From a virus, in IMG/VR virus record IMGVR_UViG_3300017749_000166, positions 1-21,328 of that record: 21,328 nt of DNA, one strand, 5' to 3'. The position numbers and the translations under genes were made by a program. Below the pieces are notes generated by a model. The model was not told where the DNA came from. It was given only the letters and a program-made list of their open reading frames with translations, and searched no databases. Shown here piece after piece: positions 12,665-20,740 of the stretch (positions are counted from its first letter, which is position 1; every line of letters begins with the position of its first letter).

Positions 12665-13216
12665 ATGAAATATGACCAATTGACAGAAGCGAAGAATCGC
12701 GAAGAAAAACTTGAAGTGGTAAAGTTGCCATACAAATTAACAGAACTATCTCCAGTGTTGTCTAAAAACAATGTGGATTATCATTACAACGTGTTAACAA
12801 AAGCATACGTAAGAAGATTTAATGATAAAGAAGGAGATGCAAATTTTAATTATGGTGGGGCAAAGTTGCACAATCTTTTTTGGAGTCAATTGCAAAAACC
12901 TAAACCAAGTAATAAACCTAGTGGTGCTGTAAAAGAATTAATCAATAAAAACTTTGATTCTTTCGATGCATTTAAAAAAGAAATTTTTAGAATGTCTATG
13001 ACCATTCAAGGTTCGGGTTGGGTGTATTTGGCTAAAAATGGCACAATAAAAACAACGCCAAATCAATCATATAAAACTGATATATTGATGCCAATAGATA
13101 TGTGGGAACATTCTTTTATGGATTACATTCCTGCCAAAGATGCCAAGAAAAAATATATGGATGGCATGATGCGTATTATCAATTGGGACATCATAAATCA
13201 AAGATTAGAATCATAG
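12665..13216 (+). CDS. sod: iron/manganese superoxide dismutase
   Basis: Converts superoxide to oxygen and hydrogen peroxide in the cytoplasm. The 183-residue protein has the family order: VKLPYKLTELSPVLS, then DYHYNVLTKAYV with metal ligand H40 and the gateway Tyr (Y48), then GGAKLHNLFW with ligand H69, then GSGWVYLAK, then IDMWEHSF with ligands D145 and H149, and INWDIINQRL at the end. All four ligands are present. The positions that separate Mn- from Fe-type enzymes look Mn-like: Gly at the position aligned with Gly77 of MnSOD, and Q134 in the TTPNQ segment. The active-site histidine at the HxxxH position is replaced by Leu (L44). It lies behind a late promoter motif. Confidence 0.88.
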   Translation: MKYDQLTEAKNREEKLEVVKLPYKLTELSPVLSKNNVDYHYNVLTKAYVRRFNDKEGDANFNYGGAKLHNLFWSQLQKPKPSNKPSGAVKELINKNFDSFDAFKKEIFRMSMTIQGSGWVYLAKNGTIKTTPNQSYKTDILMPIDMWEHSFMDYIPAKDAKKKYMDGMMRIINWDIINQRLES

Positions 13217-13226
13217 GAGACAAGCA

Positions 13227-13400
13227 ATGATAGATAAAGCACAAAAATGGATTAATGCTAGAATCAAAGAAAGAACAACACTTGATGGTGCTCTTTTAGT
13301 AATAGCAGGTATTTCATTCTTAATATTCAAACCAATAGCAAGTATTGTGGCGTATGGAGCAATTGCCTACGGCGCATGGACTATTTGGAAGTCTGAATAA
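13227..13400 (+). CDS. 57-aa two-span membrane protein
   Basis: A small gene starting at 13227 with AGGAGA and 6 nt spacing, so the start is clear. The N-terminus is basic and amphipathic (KAQKWINARIKERTT), followed by two hydrophobic segments at about 21-34 and 36-52 (GALLVIAGISFLIF; IASIVAYGAIAYGAWTI), ending KSE. It is a small hairpin membrane protein. I have a memory of similar short proteins in T4-like cyanophages, unverified. Its stop lies one base from the stop of the minus-strand gene. A lysis-related or membrane-remodelling role is possible, but unproven. Confidence 0.7.
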   Translation: MIDKAQKWINARIKERTTLDGALLVIAGISFLIFKPIASIVAYGAIAYGAWTIWKSE

Positions 13401-13401
13401 T

Positions 13402-13689
13402 TTACAATTCGTTAATTTTTTTTAAACTCGAGGCGTCCATGTTGAAGATTTTTCTTTGGCGGGCGCCTTGTTCTTGAGCAAACTTTTTAGGATTACACCT
13501 ATTGCACACGTGCTTATAGTAATTGCTCACCCTTTTTTCTTGGATTTGTCCTTTGTGCCTGGTGAACTGATTGTCACAAACATCACACAAAAACAAATAC
13601 AAAGTCCTAGTCCTTTTACAGACGTGTTTTTTGCCCAATTTACTGGTTCTAGTGGAGTGTGATACTTCTGTAAGTTCTTTCAAAAACAT
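13402..13689 (-). CDS. zinc-ribbon-like small protein on the minus strand
   Basis: The only minus-strand gene of the window. The 95-residue basic protein has C35-x2-C38 (FLCDVCDN) and C62-x2-C65 (HVCNRCNP), 23 residues apart, which form a zinc ribbon or treble-clef type site. The N-terminal part (HSTRTSKLGKKHVCKRTRT) is very basic, and so is the tail (KKFAQEQGARQRKIF). Small HNH-type nucleases carry similar C4 sites, but the HNH histidine/asparagine residues are not visible. It may bind DNA or RNA. It has no Shine-Dalgarno; TGTAAATA on its strand (13695-13702) sits 5 nt before the ATG. The open frame, clean zinc motif and fit between neighbours support it over the + strand frames. Confidence 0.75.
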   Translation of the reverse strand: MFLKELTEVSHSTRTSKLGKKHVCKRTRTLYLFLCDVCDNQFTRHKGQIQEKRVSNYYKHVCNRCNPKKFAQEQGARQRKIFNMDASSLKKINEL

Positions 13690-13694
13690 ACTTT

Positions 13695-13702
13695 TATTTA
13701 CA
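13695..13702 (-). promoter_or_regulatory. late-promoter-like motif on the minus strand
   Basis: Read on the minus strand the sequence is TGTAAATA, one mismatch from NATAAATA, with five bases between it and the ATG of the zinc-ribbon gene. The geometry equals that of the + strand late motifs, so a leaderless late transcript is plausible. Confidence 0.35.
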
Positions 13703-13722
13703 TTAGGATTTATGAATTACAC

Positions 13723-13730
13723 CATAAATA
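13723..13730 (+). promoter_or_regulatory. T4-like late promoter motif
   Basis: CATAAATA, matching NATAAATA, in the 53-bp divergent gap between the minus-strand gene and the A-type carrier. Predicted +1 at about 13736 leaves a leader of about 7 nt before the ATG at 13743, too short for a standard Shine-Dalgarno. It would transcribe the carrier and the giant fibre gene together. Confidence 0.5.
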
Positions 13731-13742
13731 CAGATAGCAGAT

Positions 13743-14084
13743 ATGACAGTTTTAACAGTAACCGACAAAGCAAAAGATAAAGTTCAAGAACTTTGTGCTA
13801 AAAATGGCAAATATGCTGTAAGATTAGGTCTTAAAGGCGGTGGTTGTGCAGGCTTCTCATATGATTGGGGATTTGCAGAACAGTCTGAAATAGACAAAGA
13901 AGATGAATTAATAAAGTGCAATGAAGGTAATCTTGTTATAGATACATCTAGTGCATTTTATTTGTTTGGAACGGAACTGGATTATGTTGAAGAAGTTTTT
14001 GGTTCGCATTTTGACATCAAAAATCCAAACACAAAAAGTGCTTGTGGATGTGGCGAAAGCATAAACTTTGATATGAGAGTATAA
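13743..14084 (+). CDS. A-type iron-sulfur carrier (IscA/ErpA/SufA, HesB family)
   Basis: A-type carriers receive Fe-S clusters from a scaffold and pass them to target proteins; the cluster is bound by three cysteines. This 113-residue protein has C35 in the GGGCAGFSY motif and C101 and C103 in SACGCGES, exactly the family set. The rest (LTVTDKAKDKVQEL, LGLKGGG, LVIDTSSAFYLFGTELDYVE) also fits, and the length is normal. It lies behind a late promoter motif and its stop overlaps the ATG of the giant fibre gene by one base, so it is probably co-expressed with the fibre. With the Nfu-type gene at 3685 it gives the phage two Fe-S delivery proteins but no scaffold or cysteine desulfurase in this window. 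Confidence 0.92.
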   Translation: MTVLTVTDKAKDKVQELCAKNGKYAVRLGLKGGGCAGFSYDWGFAEQSEIDKEDELIKCNEGNLVIDTSSAFYLFGTELDYVEEVFGSHFDIKNPNTKSACGCGESINFDMRV

Positions 14085-14090
14085 TGGCAA
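14076..14090 (+). repeat. 15-bp direct repeat, copy 1 (start of giant fibre gene)
   Basis: AGAGTATAATGGCAA, spanning the last codons of the A-type carrier and the first codons of the fibre gene. It is identical to 20726-20740 at the other end of the fibre gene. It encodes RV, stop, and the overlapping MA start at both sites. Confidence 0.8.
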
Positions 14091-17000
14091 AAAATATTAT
14101 TAATGTTGGAATAGAAGGCAATGACGGAACTGGTGATAGTATCAGAGACGCCTTTAGAAAATCCAATGAAAACTTTACAGAACTTTATGCTGTGTTTGGT
14201 CAAGGTGGTCAAATCAGTTTCACAACTTTATCAGACACACCAGACACACTAGGATCAAACAAAGTAGCATCATCAAACGCAGATGGTACTCAACTTTTAA
14301 TGAAAACTATACAGGCTGGTGCAGGTATTGTTGTAGACACATCAAATCAAGACAGAATTACAATTACAAACACAGGTGGTGATGTATCAAGCGATAACAA
14401 TCCAGGTTTAGGTGGCCCGCTTAATGCAAACGGTTTTGCTATTGCAAATGTTGGTCTTGAACAACAAGACGTTTTAGATTACAATGCAGTGCATGGTACT
14501 AACATAACACTAGATGACCTTGTAATTAACAAACAATACGCAGATCAAAATTATATTAAGTCATCCGGCAGTGGTGGAGTTTCAGGACAAATTAGAATAA
14601 GAACTGAACCTGCAAATGGAAATGATTATTCATTAACAATTACAACTTTCCAAAACGGTGACGCAGTTGTTCCTACACACGGATTTGATTCTGGTGCTAA
14701 TGGTTTGCCATTTGTTTATGGCACAACAGGATCACCAGCAGTAAACTTATCTAATCAACAAACAGTTTACATAAGAATAGTAGATGACAACACATTCAGT
14801 TTCCATACAACTCAACAAGAAGCACAAAATGATAACGATGCAACAAGAGTTAAAATTACTGCAAGTGGAGGATCAGGAACACAAACAATCGTAGATGGTG
14901 CGTTTGATTCTAATCTAGCAGGATTCTATTTGAGCACGGAAGCAATGCCAAGAGATTCTATTGTTAGACGTCAAGGTGACACAATGGAAGGAACTTTGTT
15001 CTTAAATGACCACCCAGGTGATTTAGCAGGACAAGGAACTCCAAATTCATCAGATGATTTACAAGCCGCTTCGAAATATTATGTAGACAATACAAGTTAT
15101 GCATCTACTACTAACCTTTTTGTTAGCACAGCAGGTGACGACTCTATGTCAGGTGTACCAGCAGACAAAGTTGGTAGATCAGAAGCATATGCATACGCAA
15201 CAATAAGTGCCGCGGGAAGAAAAGCAGAAGAATTAATTTTAACTTCACCAATTATTCCAGGACCGTATGTACAAACAATTACACACTCTAGTTTCGAAAC
15301 ACCAGCAACTCTTTTAACACAAGGTGTAACCAACAGCAGTGGATTGACAGACGTAAAAGAATTAATTGAATTAAACAAAAATTTTGTAATCAAAGAAGCA
15401 GTTGCCAGTGTGCAAAATCAATTTCCAACTTTTGTTTTTGACGTTGCTATCTGTGAAAGAGATTTAGGATATATTTTAGACGGCATAGTAATTGATGTGT
15501 TGAATAGTATAGATGCAAATGCACAATCAATCATTGCTGGTTATAGATATTACAGTTCAAACAGTGGATTAAAAGCAATTAATCAACAGTCAGCACCTAC
15601 ACTACAAGCAATAGGTTGGGCAAAAACTGTTGTTAATCAAGTAATACAAAACCAAACAGTTGCAACAACTTATCAAAGTGCAGTTGCACAACAATTTGAT
15701 TTCAATAAAACGGTAACAAACGCTTCTGAGATTGCTTCAGTTGGTTCAAAATTCGATATCATCACTGGCATTATACAGAATGGTCCTTTGACTGCACCAG
15801 CAGAATTTGAAGGTAGCACATTTACAATCACTATTGATAATGGCTCACAAGGATATTGTGACCAAGCACAACCTAACAACAAAGATTTATTACCAGGTAA
15901 AGTTATCAGAGGTAAAACTTCTGGTGCATTAGGTAGAATTGTAACCTACACTGTGGGTGGAACATTTGATACTGCAGAAGTTAAATTATTAGAACCATTT
16001 GATTACGACATAGGTGAAGAATTAGAATTTGGAAACTTTGTAAAGAAAACAAACATAGCAATCAGAGTTGAAACTGGAACTTACTTTGAACATTTCCCTA
16101 TCAGATTGCCTGCAAATTGTTCTATCAAAGGAGATGAATTTAGAAGAGTAATCATAAGACCTAAACCAGGTGTGTCACAATCACCTTGGGCAACCACTTT
16201 CTTCTTTAGAGACAGCACATTCGATGGATTAGCATTAATTCCAACAACCAATCCAAATGCTGTAGATTTAATCACGCAAAATAGAAGTTACATTCAAGAC
16301 GAAGTTATTGCCTGGATTGCAGAACAAGTGGCAAACAGTACTGCACCATTCAGTGGTTTTGTTTACAATGCTCAAAAATGTGAACGTGATGTTGGTTTAA
16401 TTTTAGACGCAATCACAAATGATTTAAAATACGGCGGTAATGCTGAAACTTACAGATCGGCTTTTGCATATTGGGAAGGTGCTGTTTCTCAAGTAAACGG
16501 ACAACAGGCACAAACTGCCGCGGCGTTGGATCAAGCAGTTGTGATTGTAAGAGATTACATTTTAACAAATACTGCTTATTCATCTTTACAATCTATAACA
16601 ACACAAATTATTACAGGAACTCCTGGAGAAGCAGGCTCTGGAACAACTGTACAAACATTGATGGGTCAGATTACAACTGTAATTTCAGGTGGACTTTCAT
16701 CATTACCAAATTTAACAGATCCAAGATACGGATATCATTACCTAACAGATCCTACTGATGTAAACAGCACACCTAAGAACAATGATCAGATGGATGGTTT
16801 CTTAATGAACGATGCAACCATTTTAAGAAACATCACAATGCAAGGTCATGGTGGTTTTATGCAGGTGCTTGATCCGGATGGACAAGTTTTAACAAAATCT
16901 CCATACACACAAACAGCATCTTCATTCAGTGCAAGTTTAAACAAACAGGCATTCAGAGGTGGTATGTTTGTAGATGGTTTTTCTGGAAACAGTTTATGTA

Positions 17001-20000
17001 ACGTTATAGGAACAACTAATGCATTTAGAATACAAGTTCAATCAGATCCTGGTCAAGGTTTAAGAATTAGAAGACCACAAACACCTGCACCATTCTTTAT
17101 ACAGGGACAAAGATATCAAATTGATGCTGTAACAAACTACGACAAAGCAAACGGAACAGCAGATTTAATTTTAAACGAAACTTCAAACAGTGGTGTTGGA
17201 TGGGACGGAACATATTCAACTCCATTTACAATTTCAATTCAAACAGCAGGTAATAGATCATTACTTGCAAATGACTACACACAAATAAATGATTTAGGAT
17301 ATGGTTTAGTTGCTACCAACGGTGCATTGTCTGAACAAGTGTCAACTTTCAGTTACTATTGTTACACGGCATATTTTGCAAACAATGGTGGACAAATCAG
17401 ATCATTGAATGGATCAAATGCAAATGGTGTTTATGCACTTGTGGCAGAAGGTAGTGATCCAAATGAAAAAATTGATATCATCACATTGGAAGAACCAATG
17501 GTACAAACAGGTACAATATTTGATGATGGTGCAACATACACAAACGACCAAGATGGATTATTTGTTTACGTTTACGGACTAGAACACATTCCATTACAAG
17601 CAGGTGAAATAGAAATTGATCACGGCGGAGCAACAGGAATCGTAAGATATGAAATTTCAAATGTAGAAAGCACTTCAGCACCTACTCAAGCACATGGTAG
17701 AGATGGAAATGTTTACAAAATAAATTTATCAACAGGTGGAAACAATGACACTTCAACAACAGGATTAAAAACAAATCTATCTGATGGCACAAATGTAACA
17801 ATAAGAGCCAATAGATCATTCGTGTTTGATGACCTATTAGAAATTGCTCCTATCAGACCAAGCACAGCGATTGTGTTTGATGAAAGCACAGCAACAACTT
17901 ATAGATCAATAGCATTCAGTAATCAAGATTCAGTCGGAAACAGTTTAACTGCTACACAGGCTCTGATAACTTTTGACACTCCGTTTGATTATGTTAGATG
18001 TACAGTTAATCAAATTGAGTCACAAAACAACACACACGCAGGCACTGGAACTTCAATGGGTGCTACAATTGGTGACTATGTGATTGCAATCAATAGAATA
18101 ACTGATGTGGCTGACGTTGAAAGATTAAACCGTGGCAATATGATTTTGGCTTGGGATGGTAAAACTCACATTGTACAAAATTACATAGACAGAGGATCTT
18201 ATGCTACAATAGAATTAGCAGATGATTACAACAACAACCAAACACCAATAGGAAACGGAATTCATTCACCAGTTTACAGAGCAGGTGAAACTATAACTTT
18301 AAGAGCAGGTCTAGATGCTGGTGCTCCTGCAAGTTTAACTGTTGAAATTTCTACTTGTAGAGCAACAGGTCATGACTTCTTAGATATTGGTACAGGTGGA
18401 TTTAACACAACAAATTATCCTAATGCAATTTACGGTGCTCCTCAATCACCGAATCAAGCATACGAAGTTTCAGAACGTGGTAAAGGTAGAGTGTTCTGGG
18501 TATCCACTGACCAAGATGGATTCTTTAGAGTAGGAAAATATTTCACAGTTGACCAAGGAACAGGTACAGTTACTTTTGCGGCTTCAATTGCACTTTCTAA
18601 TCTAGATGGAATAGGATTTAAAAGAGGTGTTGTTGTTTCTGAATTCAGTACAGATGATTCAATGGTGGACAATGCATCAGACACAGCACCAACTGAATCT
18701 GCTGTAAGAGGTTATGTTAACAGAAGATTAGGTTGGGATCACAATAATCAATCCATTGCAAATGGAATAGGTGCAGGAGCAGTTGCTAGAGATGGAACGA
18801 CTCCTTTCACAAATGATGTTGGAGCAGGCGGAAACAAATTAATTGATTTAGGTGCACCAACTGTTGGTACAGATGCGGCAAACAAATCATATGTTGACAA
18901 TATATTAGCAGAAAGCGATCAAGTTGAAGACATTAGAAACATTGATACTTCTAATCTTGGTGAGGCTGACATACTTGTATTCAATGGCAAACAAAGAATT
19001 TTTGTAACGAATGTTGTAGGTGGTGCTTTTGCAGACGGTGATACATTCACAGGAAACAATTCAAGTGCAGGTGGAACTATTATAGATGTAGAAGCATTGA
19101 CATTACCAGGTGGCATAGTTTCAACAAGAATTACTTACACACAAGACACAGTTGCAAACTTTAACACAAATGATTTAATTACAACTCCAGGTGGCGTAAG
19201 TGCTCAAGTAATTGATGGTCCTATGAATGAATTAGGAACTGGTATAGAAGTTGCAACATCTGATATTAACATTCATGTAAACAGAACATCTACGGAAACT
19301 GAAATTGATTTCAGAATTAGAGCAGATTCTATTATAAATGCTGATGTGAAAACAGATGCCGCGATTGCTCAAAGCAAATTGGACATGCAGGCGGCTTCTA
19401 CTAGAGCAGATGCTGTCGGTATTACTCAAGCAGAACGTGGACTAGCAAGTTTCAAAGCAACAGAGTTTGATGCAACTAATGGTTGGATAGAATTAAGCAA
19501 CAGCGGTGTGTTGATGAGCAAAATTGAAGTTGTACCTTCTAACACTGCTCTTGCAAACGCAACTGGTAGTACTGCCAATGTAACAGCCACAACTTTTGCA
19601 GACATTATTCAAATTGGTGGCGGTTTACAAGACGCAGATTTCTCAAACACGTTGATACAAGCAGACAACGGCAGTGTATTAGTTAAAACAGGACCAGGTG
19701 CTTATGGTGTAACAGCATTAACACAATCTGGTTCAGCCAATGCAATTAACAAAAATAATTCAGTGGCAAGTCCACTAGGTGGCAACACAGCAACAACTAG
19801 AGTAACCAGTCTTGCAGTAGGCAGTGATAATGTAAACGCAATACTAGATGGTGCAAACTTAAAACTTTACACAGAAGGTGGTGTACTTGCTGTAGACATG
19901 ATTGGTTCAACTGCTAATAATTCTAAAGTTTTATTTGGTGTACAAACAGTTGCAATTGGTTCAACTAAAACAGGTGAGTACAGTGCAAACAATTATGATA

Positions 20001-20734
20001 CTGGAACAACATCAATTATTAATCCTTCATTGGAAGCAGACTACATTTACACAAATGCAATTGAAACAGAAGAAAATGTTGGAACAAATGCAAACTTCTC
20101 AGGTATAGGTTTAGGAGCCAACAGTAACTTTATTAACAATGCAACATTCACAGATGGCAGAATCAGTATGGTTGCAGATGGTGAAGTGGTTGCTGTTGTA
20201 ACAGGAACAACAGGTTCAAACACAGGAGAAATTTTACCAGGAACAAACACAGTTAACATTGGTAGAAATGAAACATCACTGGGTGCAAATGATTTCTTAA
20301 GATTTAACAATGTGTATGCAACAACTTTCAATGGTACAGCAACGCAGGCTCAATATGCTGACTTGGCTGAGAACTATCTTGCAGACAATCAATACGAAGT
20401 AGGAACAGTTTTAATATTTGGTGGAGATGCAGAAGTAACCACAACATCATTAAGAGGCGACACAAGAGTCGCAGGTGTTGTTTCTGAAAATCCAGCACAC
20501 TTGATGAACAGTTCATTACAAGGAGACAATGTTACAGCAGTGGCATTAACAGGAAGAACTCCAATCAAGGTTATTGGTGTAGTACAAAAAGGTGATATGT
20601 TGACAAGTTCAAGCACACAAGGATTTGCAACAAGAACAACTGATCCTAAAGTGGGTACAGTGATAGGTAAAGCATTAGAAAACAAAACAGATGCTGGTGA
20701 AGGTGTCATAGAAGCAGTGGTAGGTAGAGTATAA
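14084..20734 (+). CDS. giant tail-fibre / host-recognition virion protein, 2,216 aa
   Basis: A very long, Gly/Asn/Thr/Ser-rich protein. N-terminus: GNDGTGDSIRDAFRKSNENFTELY, an attachment module shared with the next gene. Visible parts: fibre motifs AASKYYVDN (about 328) and DAANKSYVDN (about 1597); two related blocks containing CERDLGYILD (from 457) and CERDVGLILD (from 766); a beta-helix-like segment with TYFEHFPIRLPANCSIKG (from 666), as in pectate-lyase-like spikes; FWVSTDQDGFFRVGKYFTV (near 1470), common in cyanophage-type fibres; and a C-terminal domain (from about 2080) with TATQAQYADLAENYLAD and the VGTVLIFGG barrel. No signal peptide or membrane helix. It probably forms a trimeric fibre that binds the host. 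Gene starts with weak GAGAG, coupled to the carrier upstream. Confidence 0.88.
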   Translation: MAKNIINVGIEGNDGTGDSIRDAFRKSNENFTELYAVFGQGGQISFTTLSDTPDTLGSNKVASSNADGTQLLMKTIQAGAGIVVDTSNQDRITITNTGGDVSSDNNPGLGGPLNANGFAIANVGLEQQDVLDYNAVHGTNITLDDLVINKQYADQNYIKSSGSGGVSGQIRIRTEPANGNDYSLTITTFQNGDAVVPTHGFDSGANGLPFVYGTTGSPAVNLSNQQTVYIRIVDDNTFSFHTTQQEAQNDNDATRVKITASGGSGTQTIVDGAFDSNLAGFYLSTEAMPRDSIVRRQGDTMEGTLFLNDHPGDLAGQGTPNSSDDLQAASKYYVDNTSYASTTNLFVSTAGDDSMSGVPADKVGRSEAYAYATISAAGRKAEELILTSPIIPGPYVQTITHSSFETPATLLTQGVTNSSGLTDVKELIELNKNFVIKEAVASVQNQFPTFVFDVAICERDLGYILDGIVIDVLNSIDANAQSIIAGYRYYSSNSGLKAINQQSAPTLQAIGWAKTVVNQVIQNQTVATTYQSAVAQQFDFNKTVTNASEIASVGSKFDIITGIIQNGPLTAPAEFEGSTFTITIDNGSQGYCDQAQPNNKDLLPGKVIRGKTSGALGRIVTYTVGGTFDTAEVKLLEPFDYDIGEELEFGNFVKKTNIAIRVETGTYFEHFPIRLPANCSIKGDEFRRVIIRPKPGVSQSPWATTFFFRDSTFDGLALIPTTNPNAVDLITQNRSYIQDEVIAWIAEQVANSTAPFSGFVYNAQKCERDVGLILDAITNDLKYGGNAETYRSAFAYWEGAVSQVNGQQAQTAAALDQAVVIVRDYILTNTAYSSLQSITTQIITGTPGEAGSGTTVQTLMGQITTVISGGLSSLPNLTDPRYGYHYLTDPTDVNSTPKNNDQMDGFLMNDATILRNITMQGHGGFMQVLDPDGQVLTKSPYTQTASSFSASLNKQAFRGGMFVDGFSGNSLCNVIGTTNAFRIQVQSDPGQGLRIRRPQTPAPFFIQGQRYQIDAVTNYDKANGTADLILNETSNSGVGWDGTYSTPFTISIQTAGNRSLLANDYTQINDLGYGLVATNGALSEQVSTFSYYCYTAYFANNGGQIRSLNGSNANGVYALVAEGSDPNEKIDIITLEEPMVQTGTIFDDGATYTNDQDGLFVYVYGLEHIPLQAGEIEIDHGGATGIVRYEISNVESTSAPTQAHGRDGNVYKINLSTGGNNDTSTTGLKTNLSDGTNVTIRANRSFVFDDLLEIAPIRPSTAIVFDESTATTYRSIAFSNQDSVGNSLTATQALITFDTPFDYVRCTVNQIESQNNTHAGTGTSMGATIGDYVIAINRITDVADVERLNRGNMILAWDGKTHIVQNYIDRGSYATIELADDYNNNQTPIGNGIHSPVYRAGETITLRAGLDAGAPASLTVEISTCRATGHDFLDIGTGGFNTTNYPNAIYGAPQSPNQAYEVSERGKGRVFWVSTDQDGFFRVGKYFTVDQGTGTVTFAASIALSNLDGIGFKRGVVVSEFSTDDSMVDNASDTAPTESAVRGYVNRRLGWDHNNQSIANGIGAGAVARDGTTPFTNDVGAGGNKLIDLGAPTVGTDAANKSYVDNILAESDQVEDIRNIDTSNLGEADILVFNGKQRIFVTNVVGGAFADGDTFTGNNSSAGGTIIDVEALTLPGGIVSTRITYTQDTVANFNTNDLITTPGGVSAQVIDGPMNELGTGIEVATSDINIHVNRTSTETEIDFRIRADSIINADVKTDAAIAQSKLDMQAASTRADAVGITQAERGLASFKATEFDATNGWIELSNSGVLMSKIEVVPSNTALANATGSTANVTATTFADIIQIGGGLQDADFSNTLIQADNGSVLVKTGPGAYGVTALTQSGSANAINKNNSVASPLGGNTATTRVTSLAVGSDNVNAILDGANLKLYTEGGVLAVDMIGSTANNSKVLFGVQTVAIGSTKTGEYSANNYDTGTTSIINPSLEADYIYTNAIETEENVGTNANFSGIGLGANSNFINNATFTDGRISMVADGEVVAVVTGTTGSNTGEILPGTNTVNIGRNETSLGANDFLRFNNVYATTFNGTATQAQYADLAENYLADNQYEVGTVLIFGGDAEVTTTSLRGDTRVAGVVSENPAHLMNSSLQGDNVTAVALTGRTPIKVIGVVQKGDMLTSSSTQGFATRTTDPKVGTVIGKALENKTDAGEGVIEAVVGRV

Positions 20735-20740
20735 TGGCAA
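20726..20740 (+). repeat. 15-bp direct repeat, copy 2 (end of giant fibre gene)
   Basis: AGAGTATAATGGCAA, identical to 14076-14090. It covers the RV-stop of the giant fibre and the MA start of the second fibre. The two copies bracket the fibre gene exactly, 6,650 bp apart. Confidence 0.8.

Noticed and set aside
13401-13425. T-run near 13417 as a terminator for the upstream + strand genes
   Set aside because: There is no convincing GC-containing stem before the T-run, and the bases encode the end of the minus-strand gene.
13456-13780. Two short + strand frames across the minus-strand zinc-ribbon gene
   Set aside because: The minus-strand frame has a clean zinc motif and fills the space exactly; the + strand frames have no motif or ribosome-binding site and one runs into the A-type carrier.
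16471-16758. 95-residue + strand frame inside the giant fibre gene
   Set aside because: It lies in another frame of a coding region with clear fibre motifs, and its composition is Cys/Asn-rich and low-complexity, as expected of an alternative-frame reading.
14084-20734. Iron-binding HxH repeats like those of T4 gp37 in the giant fibre
   Set aside because: Histidines are scattered and no HxH motif was seen, so iron binding by this route is not supported.
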